Made by a program: the position numbers and the translations under genes
Assembly (NCBI GenBank): GCA_964349455.1
Contig: CAYGGG010000027.1
Span: 1 to 11,149 of the forward strand
Source: CSSED10-109M sp964349455
Lineage (GTDB): Bacteria > Bacillota_I > Bacilli_A > RF39 > UBA660
Reading direction: 5' to 3'
DNA: 11,149 nucleotides
Shown: positions 1-5,965 of the stretch, piece after piece
Layout: every line of letters starts with the position of its first letter
Position numbering within the stretch: position 1 is the first letter of the stretch
The notes under the pieces: model-generated
What the model saw: only the letters and a program-made list of their open reading frames with translations
Database searches by the model: none
Told to the model about the DNA's origin: nothing

Positions 1-1731
1 CTACTAATACCAATTAATGTTGAAGCAAATTATTCGGAATCAGTTGTTGATGTTTTTTCGATGAATATTTATGAAATACAAGAAGCAGTTGATCGAGGAT
101 ATATTAATTACGAATTATTAGCGAAACTATATCTAGAACGAATCGAAACCTATGAATCAAGTTTTAATTCAATTATTACTTTAAATGAAAATATTTTAGA
201 AGAAGCAAGAGTAAAGGATATTGAGTATAAAAAGGATGGACGAATAAGTATTTTACATGGGATTCCATTAATTATTAAAGATAATATTGATGTTCTTGGA
301 ATGCCAACGACAGCTGGGTCAAAGGCGTTATTAAAGAATTATCCTTTGAAAAATGCTGAATTAGTTCAAAAATTGATTGATCAAGGTGCATTAGTGATGG
401 CAAAAAGTAATATGAGTGAGTTTGCTTTCTCAGCAACAAATTCATATAGTTCCTATGGGCATGTAAGAAATGCTTATGATATGCGTTATTCAAGTTATGG
501 TTCGTCAGGGGGAACAGCGGTTGCTGTGGCCCTTGGCTTTGCGACAGCGGGAATTGGAACGGATACAAATTCATCAATTAGAATGCCTGCCAGTGCTGCT
601 GCTTTGGTTGGATTAAGACCTACCTATGGGTCGGTCAGTAGTGAAGGGATCATTCCTTATGATAAAGAAAGGGATGTGGCTGGGCCAATTGCTCGAAATA
701 GTATTGATGCTGCTATAATATTTCAAGCAATATCCGATGATTTTTCAATGGATTTTAAAGAAGATTTGTCGGACTATAAAATTGGTGTGTTAGTTGATTT
801 TTTTCAAGTTGATGCGAAAAGTTCCTTAAAACCTTATCAAGCAACATATAAGCCAATTAGTGATTTAATGCAAGAAATGTTAAATATTTTGGTGTTGGAA
901 GGTGCTGAATTAATTGAAATTGAGAATCTTTATAATAAATATTATGATAGTATAAAAAATTCAACTTATAGTGGAGTTTTATTTTGTTATGATTTTAATC
1001 AATATATTAAAGGAACGGAAGGTCCAATTAAAAATTATAATGATTTGTTAAGAGGTGGGGGCTATATTCAAAATTTATCTTATTATAATGTCAGTTGTAA
1101 TTATGATTTAAGAAATGTTAGAATAAAAGCTATTAATCAAAAAAAAGATCAATTTAAAGAGAAATTGCAAGCGCAAATGGATAGTTATGGGGTGGATGTT
1201 TTGTTGTACCCTACAACCAAAAACAGATTAATATTATTGAGTGAAAGTGGCGCTAATTCAATGAGTTCTCTTTTTGCACCAGTTACAGGTATGCCGGCAA
1301 TTAACTTGGCAATTGGGTTTGTTGATAATCTTCCTTATGGAATGGAAGTTCTTGCCAGGCATAATGAAGAAGCACTATTGTTAAATATTGGTAATGTTAT
1401 AGAAAGTAATACATTGTTTTATCACTTGTCCAAACAAGCACCAATGTTATATCAAGTTAGTGAGGAAAAGGTTGTTTTAAAGGAATTATATGACCAATTC
1501 TATTTAAATGATGAATATCAAGAATTAAATGAGAAAGCACGAAAAATCTTTTTAAATCAATTAGATTTTGATTCTAAAATAATTTTAGATTATAAAAATC
1601 ATCACGTTCCAATTTATGAGTCATCTTTTAGTTTTAATGTTTTTGATTATGAAAGATATATGCCACTAACAATCGTACTTAGCTTAATTTATACTAATTT
1701 TTTAGTTGCTTTGTTTAATAAAAGAAAATGA
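1..1731 (+). CDS. Amidase-signature hydrolase, probably exported and membrane-anchored; 5' end outside the window
   Basis: The frame is open from base 1. The ATG at 61 has no ribosome binding site, and the 20 codons before it read as the end of a hydrophobic export signal (LLIPINVEA, then N), so I treat the gene as 5'-truncated rather than starting at 61. Numbering from Met at 61, the amidase-signature Ser-cisSer-Lys triad is visible: Lys73 in IIKDNID, Ser148 in GSSGG and Ser172 in NSSIRMPA, with the usual 24-residue spacing between the serines. The usual GGS before the nucleophile is NSS here. The C-terminal amidase core (GMPAINLAIGF, about 425-435) is followed by roughly 100 extra residues. 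These end in a hydrophobic stretch (about 534-552) and the basic tail NKRK, which looks like a C-terminal membrane anchor. The family hydrolyses amide bonds; the substrate cannot be read here. It is unlikely to be the GatA subunit of the tRNA amidotransferase, because of the export signal, the anchor and the lack of gatB/gatC next to it. The family call is firm and the surface location is inference. Confidence 0.85.
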   Translation, partial: LLIPINVEANYSESVVDVFSMNIYEIQEAVDRGYINYELLAKLYLERIETYESSFNSIITLNENILEEARVKDIEYKKDGRISILHGIPLIIKDNIDVLGMPTTAGSKALLKNYPLKNAELVQKLIDQGALVMAKSNMSEFAFSATNSYSSYGHVRNAYDMRYSSYGSSGGTAVAVALGFATAGIGTDTNSSIRMPASAAALVGLRPTYGSVSSEGIIPYDKERDVAGPIARNSIDAAIIFQAISDDFSMDFKEDLSDYKIGVLVDFFQVDAKSSLKPYQATYKPISDLMQEMLNILVLEGAELIEIENLYNKYYDSIKNSTYSGVLFCYDFNQYIKGTEGPIKNYNDLLRGGGYIQNLSYYNVSCNYDLRNVRIKAINQKKDQFKEKLQAQMDSYGVDVLLYPTTKNRLILLSESGANSMSSLFAPVTGMPAINLAIGFVDNLPYGMEVLARHNEEALLLNIGNVIESNTLFYHLSKQAPMLYQVSEEKVVLKELYDQFYLNDEYQELNEKARKIFLNQLDFDSKIILDYKNHHVPIYESSFSFNVFDYERYMPLTIVLSLIYTNFLVALFNKRK

Positions 1732-1772
1732 TTTATTATTATTGTTAAAAATGGTATAATGTTATTGGTGAG
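1732..1772 (+). promoter_or_regulatory. Extended -10 promoter and ribosome binding site of trmB
   Basis: A perfect TATAAT at 1755-1760 is preceded by TGG, giving an extended -10 element. Seventeen bases upstream, TTTATT (1732-1737) is only a weak -35 match. Transcription would start near 1767, inside the GGTGAG (1767-1772) that serves as ribosome binding site for the ATG at 1776. The leader would therefore be only about 9 bases long. Confidence 0.6.
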
Positions 1773-1775
1773 AAA

Positions 1776-2366
1776 ATGCGTTTGCGAAAAGTAAAAAACA
1801 GTCAATTTATTATTGAATCATCGCCCTATGTTATAAAAAACAATAGTAAGGTAGTGGCGTTGGAAATTGGAGCCGGAAAGGGCGAATTCTTAATAAAGAT
1901 GGCAATCGCAAACCCCAATATTAATTATGTTGGCATTGAAAAAAACGAAAGTGTTTTAGTAAAGGCTTTAAAAAAAATACCGAAAGGTATAGCTAACTTA
2001 CAATTTATGTTGCTTGATGCAGAAGCGGTTGATGAAATGTTTAATAATTGTGTAACAACGCTTTATTTGAATTTTTCTGATCCATGGCCGAAAAAAAGAC
2101 ATCAATCAAGAAGATTAACTTGTGAAAAGTTTTTAAGGAAATATGAGACCATTTTTTTAAAAGAAAAAGAAATCATTATGAAGACGGATCAACTTGATTT
2201 GTTTGAATATTCGATTGATATGTTTAAGAAATTTAATTATACAATAATTGAATCTAGTTATGATTTGCATAATTCAAAAATTGAAAATATAGCAATTTCA
2301 GAATACGAAAAAAAATTTTCAGATATGGGTCATCAGATCTATTATGTAAAGGTTTTAAAAAAATAA
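1776..2366 (+). CDS. trmB: tRNA (guanine-N7)-methyltransferase TrmB
   Basis: TrmB uses S-adenosylmethionine to methylate N7 of G46 in the variable loop of tRNAs. Motifs are in family order: the SAM-binding loop EIGAGKG (residues 30-36), the acidic GIEKNES segment (about 53-59), the diagnostic SDPWPKKRH (101-109) followed by SRRL, KTD (136-138), and EYEKKF (176-181) near the C-terminus. At 196 residues it is a little shorter than the roughly 210-220 typical of Bacillota. The loss seems to lie between the N-terminal MRLRK and the SAM-binding strand, where relatives carry a longer linker; the catalytic parts are intact. The ATG is supported by GGTGAG just upstream and by the family's usual MRLRK start. 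The gene has its own extended -10 promoter directly upstream. The next gene, a lipoprotein, follows after 47 bases and has a separate promoter. Confidence 0.95.
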   Translation: MRLRKVKNSQFIIESSPYVIKNNSKVVALEIGAGKGEFLIKMAIANPNINYVGIEKNESVLVKALKKIPKGIANLQFMLLDAEAVDEMFNNCVTTLYLNFSDPWPKKRHQSRRLTCEKFLRKYETIFLKEKEIIMKTDQLDLFEYSIDMFKKFNYTIIESSYDLHNSKIENIAISEYEKKFSDMGHQIYYVKVLKK

Positions 2367-2402
2367 TTGGTTTTCTTATTAAAATTTGTTATAATATAGG
2401 AG
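2367..2402 (+). promoter_or_regulatory. Promoter and ribosome binding site of the lipoprotein gene
   Basis: TTGGTT (2367-2372), a 17-base spacer and TATAAT (2390-2395), the latter preceded by TGT as an extended -10. The AGGAG at 2398-2402 is the obvious ribosome binding site for the ATG at 2414. It lies where transcription should begin (near 2402), so a transcript from this promoter may lack part of it; read-through from trmB would contain it whole. Confidence 0.6.
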
Positions 2403-2413
2403 AGTGACTTATA

Positions 2414-3007
2414 ATGAAGAAAATTTTATGTCTAATATTGTTGTTAATAGTTACTGGGTGTACGATTGTGCGAATTGATACCATTGATATTAATAATATT
2501 ATAAGTGTTGTGTTATCGAAAGATAACAAAATGGCTAATCAGCATGGTAAAGGATATAAGTACTATATTCCAAGGGGTGTAACATATGTTGATACAACGG
2601 GATATAATGAAAAACTTTATTCAAATGGATACTACTATTTTATTTATATTGATGCGGTTTCATATTATCATCAAGTTGATTTTGATTATAAAGTTGATGA
2701 AAATGCGAAATTTTCAAGAAAGATTGAAGTAAATGATAAAACTGGTTACCTTGAAATAAACCAGTCTGAGTTGGGCTATTACATTGAATTTGTTTATAAT
2801 TATGCAAAGATAGAAGCACTTGTTGCTGAAAAGGATGTTGCTGATATCGTTTTAAAAGCTTCTTATATATTATCAACGATACAATTCAATGATAAAGTAA
2901 TTGAATTATTATTACGAGATGATTATTTTGCAAATCGGGAAGAGGTATATAATATTTTTGAACCAAAAAAAGAAACTGATAATTTTTTACGTTATGAAGA
3001 TGAATAG
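2414..3007 (+). CDS. Predicted lipoprotein of unknown function
   Basis: The N-terminus is a clear lipoprotein signal: MKK, a hydrophobic run, then the lipobox VTGC with the lipidated cysteine at residue 16. The mature protein of about 180 residues should sit on the outer face of the cytoplasmic membrane. It is rich in tyrosine and aromatic residues, for example YKYYIPRG (about 48-55) and YSNGYYYFIYIDAVSYYHQ (about 69-87). This suggests a compact beta-rich fold. The C-terminal 25 residues are acidic and polar and probably flexible. The ATG has AGGAG 12 bases upstream. I do not recognise the family and see no catalytic motif. It ends 11 bases before the disordered-protein gene and is probably co-transcribed with the DUF948 and YtxH genes, so an envelope role is plausible but unproven. 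Confidence 0.8.
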   Translation: MKKILCLILLLIVTGCTIVRIDTIDINNIISVVLSKDNKMANQHGKGYKYYIPRGVTYVDTTGYNEKLYSNGYYYFIYIDAVSYYHQVDFDYKVDENAKFSRKIEVNDKTGYLEINQSELGYYIEFVYNYAKIEALVAEKDVADIVLKASYILSTIQFNDKVIELLLRDDYFANREEVYNIFEPKKETDNFLRYEDE

Positions 3008-3018
3008 AGAGGTGTTTT

Positions 3019-3789
3019 ATGGGATTTGTTGATAAACTGAAAGATTGGTTTAGTGATGAAGAAGAAGTACCAATAAAAACGGAAAAAACACAAGTAGAAA
3101 TCAGCGCCCCAAAAGAGGAAAAAGTTGATCAGGGAATGGTAAAGCCGGTTGAAACGGCAAACCCAGTCTTTTTTTCTGATGATGATTTTAAAGAAATTCC
3201 GGAAAAAGACATCGCGAAAAAAAAGTATGTATCTAAAAATAAAAAAGATGAGGTATTGAAATTTAAACCATCACCAATTATTTCTCCAGTATACGGGATT
3301 CTTGATAAGAATTATAATAAGGAAGATATTGCAAATAAGAAAAAACCAATTGGTTTAGGAAGGTATGATTATGAAAATACGAGAGAGCATGATATTGATC
3401 GAATTCGCAAAAAAGCATATGGAACATTAGATGATGATTTGGAACAAGAGTTATCAAGTCAAAAGCATGTGTTAGTGGATGAGGAATTTGTTGAAGAAAA
3501 AGATTTGTTTGAAGAGTTAGAAGAAAATTCAATGCAGGTAGTTGAAGAAAAAAGAATCGAAGTTCCAATAAAAGTATCAAAGGTTGAAACCTCGTTAGAG
3601 GAAGAATTATTTCCGGAAACAAATGAGGAACCAATAATTAATGATCAGCCTTTTGAAGAAGATAATCAGTTAGCAGGGGAATTCAACGAAGATGAAAGTT
3701 TTTTAGATAAAGAAGAATATAAAGAAGAGGAATCAGAGAATGATAATTTGTTTAATCTAATTGATACTATGTATGAGAAAGGGGAATAA
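3019..3789 (+). CDS. Acidic, largely disordered protein with amphipathic N-terminal helix; possible septum-associated protein
   Basis: 256 residues with no recognisable enzyme domain. Three conserved-looking patches stand out from a Glu/Asp/Lys-rich, low-complexity background. (a) MGFVDKLKDWFSDEEE (1-16) can form a short amphipathic helix ending in acids, much like the membrane-targeting N-terminus of SepF. (b) FKPSPIISPVYGILDKNY (82-99) is a hydrophobic, proline-containing patch followed by NKEDI. It resembles, from memory, a 'PSP(I/V)YG' motif in the unstructured N-terminal region of the SftA DNA translocase. (c) NLFNLIDTMYEK (243-254) is an isolated hydrophobic, probably helical C-terminus. 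A second YG lies in RKKAYGTLDDDLE (130-142). The ATG has GAGAGGTG just upstream. The DUF948 gene starts 3 bases after the stop. No SepF or FtsK-type domain is present. The gene call is secure; the septal role is inference. Confidence 0.75.
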   Translation: MGFVDKLKDWFSDEEEVPIKTEKTQVEISAPKEEKVDQGMVKPVETANPVFFSDDDFKEIPEKDIAKKKYVSKNKKDEVLKFKPSPIISPVYGILDKNYNKEDIANKKKPIGLGRYDYENTREHDIDRIRKKAYGTLDDDLEQELSSQKHVLVDEEFVEEKDLFEELEENSMQVVEEKRIEVPIKVSKVETSLEEELFPETNEEPIINDQPFEEDNQLAGEFNEDESFLDKEEYKEEESENDNLFNLIDTMYEKGE

Positions 3790-3792
3790 AAG

Positions 3793-4083
3793 ATGAACGA
3801 AGTAAAAGAATTTATGCCAATTGTTCTATACATGTTATCATCAGTTTTGCTAGTATTTTTAATTTTGTTAGTTTATAAAGTAATTAAAACTTTAGAAAAA
3901 GTTGATATGCTAGTTGATGATTTTTATCAAAAAAGTCAAAAATTAAATTTTGTTTTTACAATTATTGAAAGATTAGAGTTATTAAATGAGAAAATTGTTC
4001 AAACAATTATTAGTGTTATTGCAAAATTTTTTGAAAAAAGAAGTGAGAAAAAAAAGAAAGGAGTGAAAAAAGATGAGTCGTAA
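3793..4083 (+). CDS. DUF948 (YtxG-like) small membrane protein
   Basis: 96 residues: a single N-terminal transmembrane helix (about 8-30), then KTLEKVDMLVDDFYQK and an amphipathic, coiled-coil-like stretch to about residue 80, and a very basic tail (EKRSEKKKKGVKK). One membrane helix followed by a KTL.KVD helix is typical of DUF948 proteins such as Bacillus YtxG. In Bacillus the ytxG gene lies next to ytxH, as the equivalent gene does here. The exact function is not known; a general-stress or envelope association is the usual annotation. AAAGGGG (3778-3784) precedes the ATG, and the last 11 bases overlap the YtxH gene in another frame, suggesting translational coupling. Confidence 0.75.
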   Translation: MNEVKEFMPIVLYMLSSVLLVFLILLVYKVIKTLEKVDMLVDDFYQKSQKLNFVFTIIERLELLNEKIVQTIISVIAKFFEKRSEKKKKGVKKDES

Positions 4084-4480
4084 AAAAGGATTTGGAAAAC
4101 TTTTAGCAGGTTTGGCAATTGGTGCTGGGTTAGGAATGTTATTTGCACCGAAAAAAGGTAGCGAAATGCGAAAAGATTTGAAAGTGAAAATTGATGAGTT
4201 AATACAAAATGCTAAAGAAATAGATGTTGAAGAAGTAAAGGAAAAAATACAAGCCAAAGCATTGGAAATTAATGTATTAGTAAGTGAATTGGACAAAGAA
4301 AAAACTATTAAGATTGCTAAACAAAAGGCAAAACAAATACAAGATATGGGAGAAGAATTGGTAAAGTATGCGATTGCTTCTGGAACACCTGTTTTGCAAA
4401 AGATGGCTGAAAAGGTTCGTGTTAAAGCAATTGATGTTGCTAAAGAAGTTTTAGAGAGACTAGAAAAAAAAGATAAATAA
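4073..4480 (+). CDS. YtxH-domain protein
   Basis: 135 residues starting with a basic MSRKKGFGK, then a glycine-rich membrane-inserting helix, LLAGLAIGAGLGMLFAPKKG (10-29), and the EMRKDL that follows it. This is the hallmark of the YtxH (GvpP-like) domain. The rest is a long charged helix predicted to form a coiled coil on the cytoplasmic side, rich in Lys, Glu and Ala. AAAGGAG (4057-4063) lies 9 bases upstream of the ATG, inside the end of the DUF948 gene, which it overlaps by 11 bases. The pairing with a DUF948 gene supports both calls. The gene is the last of its block: a terminator hairpin begins 2 bases after the stop. Confidence 0.85.
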   Translation: MSRKKGFGKLLAGLAIGAGLGMLFAPKKGSEMRKDLKVKIDELIQNAKEIDVEEVKEKIQAKALEINVLVSELDKEKTIKIAKQKAKQIQDMGEELVKYAIASGTPVLQKMAEKVRVKAIDVAKEVLERLEKKDK

Positions 4481-4482
4481 AG

Positions 4483-4502
4483 AAAGCCGTAAGGCTTTTT
4501 TT
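4483..4502 (+). terminator. Intrinsic terminator after the YtxH gene
   Basis: A 6-bp stem, AAAGCC (4483-4488) with GGCTTT (4493-4498), closes a GTAA tetraloop and runs into a T tract to 4502. It is the only GC-containing hairpin with a T tract in the window and cleanly ends the trmB-to-ytxH block. Confidence 0.85.
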
Positions 4503-4503
4503 G

Positions 4504-4532
4504 TAAAGTATGTTTAATATTAATTTACTTTA
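4504..4532 (+). repeat. Inverted repeat overlapping the -35 region of the yutD promoter
   Basis: TAAAGTA (4504-4510) and TACTTTA (4526-4532) form a perfect 7-bp inverted repeat. Between them lies a second palindrome, TTAATATTAA (4514-4523). The right arm overlaps the putative -35. It could be an operator, but AT-rich DNA yields such symmetry by chance. Confidence 0.3.
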
Positions 4533-4574
4533 ATGATTTGAAATGATATAATAGAGAAACACTAACGAAAAGGA
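4524..4574 (+). promoter_or_regulatory. Promoter of the yutD-prfB-ftsEX-ysxC block, with the yutD ribosome binding site
   Basis: TTTACT (4524-4529), a 17-base spacer and TATAAT (4547-4552) preceded by TGA, an extended -10. Transcription would start near 4559, giving a leader of about 24 bases that contains AAGGA (4570-4574) before the ATG at 4583. It follows directly after the terminator, as expected for the start of a new unit. Confidence 0.7.
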
Positions 4575-4582
4575 AGAAAGAT

Positions 4583-4861
4583 ATGATTATAAATAATATT
4601 AAGTATAAAATAATTGAAAATTATAAAAATGGTTTTGATGAAAAAGTCTTAAGAGAAAAAATGACCGACTATTTTATCGATTTTGATTATGTTGTTGGTG
4701 ATTGGTCTTATGGTAGTTTACGGCTAAAGGGATTTTGTAAAAATAATAATAAAATTTTTAATAAAATAAATGATTACCAATTTAAGGATAATTATTTAAA
4801 AGATTTTTGTAGTACTGAGTGTCGTTATTTTATTATTGAAAAAGAAGATGGTGGCGAGTAA
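4583..4861 (+). CDS. yutD: YutD family protein (DUF1027)
   Basis: 92 residues. The family signature is plain: NGFDEKVLREKMTDYF (about 16-31), FDYVVGDWSYGSLRLKGF (34-51) and, after a lysine/asparagine-rich linker, YLKDFCSTECRYFIIEK (71-87) with the paired cysteines C76 and C80. This matches the small YutD proteins of Bacillota, whose biochemical role is not established. No signal peptide or membrane segment is present, so it should be cytoplasmic. The AAGGA upstream and the fit of the N-terminus (a short beta-strand region before NGFDE) support the ATG. Its TAA stop shares one base with the true prfB ATG (TAATG), pointing to coupled translation; a chosen prfB start at 4946 would hide this overlap. 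Confidence 0.88.
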   Translation: MIINNIKYKIIENYKNGFDEKVLREKMTDYFIDFDYVVGDWSYGSLRLKGFCKNNNKIFNKINDYQFKDNYLKDFCSTECRYFIIEKEDGGE

Positions 4862-5965
4862 TGGAAATATATGAAATAAAAAACATGTTAAATGAACAAT
4901 TAGCTAAAATTAATCAATTATGGAGGTTACTTTGACATTGATAACTTGATTGATGAAATTATTGAAGAAGAAAAAATAATAAATCAACCGGATTTTTGGC
5001 AAGATTCAAGAAAAGCTGAACAATTGGTTAAAGAAAAAAATCATAAGGAAAAAACAATTAATGAAATAAAATTATTAAAAGAAGAAATCGAAGGAAATTT
5101 GGAGTTGATTGAGTCTTTAAAAGATGAGTTTGATCAAGAAATTAAAATGTTAATCGAAGAAATGCTGGTAAAAACGCAACAACAGTTAAGGGACTTAGAA
5201 AACAAATTTTTATTGAACGGGCCTTATGATAATCATAATGTAATTATTGAAATTCATTCTGGTGCAGGGGGAACTGAGGCAAATGACTGGGTGGCAATGT
5301 TATACCGAATGTATTTGAAATATTTTGAAACTAAGAATTATAAAGTAAAAGTTTTGGGTGAAACCAAAGGCGAAGAAGTTGGCTATAAAAATATTATTAT
5401 GCTAGTTGAAGGAGATAAGGGGTATGGGTATTTAAAATATGAACATGGAGTTCATCGCTTGATAAGAATTTCTCCGTTTGATTCAAATTCAAGAAGACAC
5501 ACCTCGTTTGCTTATGTGGATGTTATTCCATATTTTGAAGATGATGTTGAACTTATTGTTAATGATGATGATTTAAAAATTGACGTGTTCCGTAGTTCGG
5601 GAGCAGGTGGTCAATCAGTTAATACAACTGATAGTGCGGTTCGGGTTACGCATCTACCCACTGGAATTGTCGTTACTTGTCAAAATGAAAGAAGTCAAGT
5701 CAGAAATAAAGAGAGGGCGATCCAAGTTTTGAAAAACAAATTGTGGATAATTGAAACGAGCAAAAAAGAAGAGTCGCTTCGTAAAATACGTGGTGATGTG
5801 ATTGATATTAATTTTGGGTCACAAATTAGAAGTTATGTGTTACATCCATATATGATGGTTAAAGATCACCGAACTAATACTGAAATTGGTAATGCAATGA
5901 AAGTGTTAGATGGTGAATTAGATGAGTTAATCGATGCAAATTTAAAGAAAGAAACAGGTGATTAG
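4861..5965 (+). CDS. prfB: Peptide chain release factor 2 (RF2), made by programmed +1 frameshift
   Basis: RF2 ends translation at UGA and UAA. The gene is split over two frames: 4861-4932 (24 codons, ending CTT, then an in-frame TGA at 4933-4935) and 4934-5965. Skipping T4933 gives one 367-residue protein, close to the 365 of E. coli RF2. In the joined protein the stop-codon-reading tripeptide SPF is at 204-206 and the catalytic GGQ at 249-251, almost exactly the E. coli positions. SPF rather than a P-x-T motif identifies RF2, not RF1. The N-terminal domain (to about 110) is charged and helical, as in the family. The start is the ATG at 4861, preceded by GGTGG (4850-4854) and overlapping the yutD stop by one base. 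A TTG at 4946 would lack the first 28 residues and is not the start. The gene ends in TAG, read by RF1, and ftsE begins on the next base. Confidence 0.97.
4922..4936 (+). promoter_or_regulatory. prfB programmed +1 frameshift signal
   Basis: GGAGG (4922-4926), an internal Shine-Dalgarno-like element, is followed by TTA, then the slippery codon CTT (4930-4932), TGA (4933-4935) and C4936. This is the classic RF2 autoregulation signal: when RF2 is scarce, the ribosome pauses at UGA and slips from CUU to UUU. When RF2 is plentiful it terminates, leaving a 24-residue peptide. Spacing from AGG to CTT is one codon, as in the E. coli site, and the C after TGA is the weak-termination context. Confidence 0.95.

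Noticed and set aside
275..577. Open frame on the - strand inside the amidase gene
   Set aside because: It is antisense to the conserved catalytic region, its composition is that of a shadow frame (rich in His, Gln and Leu), and it has no ribosome binding site or promoter.
715..720. TGCTATAAT inside the amidase gene; similar TATAAT at 7054-7059 in ftsX and TGGTATAAT near 8982-8990 in der
   Set aside because: They match an extended or plain -10 but lie deep in conserved coding sequence with no gene start nearby; such hits are expected by chance in AT-rich DNA.
2741..2765. Inverted repeat ACTGGTT / AACCAGT with an 11-base loop inside the lipoprotein gene
   Set aside because: It has no T tract and no neighbouring gene boundary, and a 7-bp match of this kind can arise by chance in coding sequence.
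2640..4296. Three open frames on the - strand (2640-2876, 3278-3634, 3982-4296)
   Set aside because: All lie opposite supported + strand genes, with low-complexity shadow translations (His/Leu/Phe- or Ser/Phe-rich) and no family signal.
4946..5965. prfB as a stand-alone ORF starting at TTG 4946
   Set aside because: It lacks a ribosome binding site at the right distance and the first 28 residues of RF2; the frameshifted reading from 4861 explains all the data.
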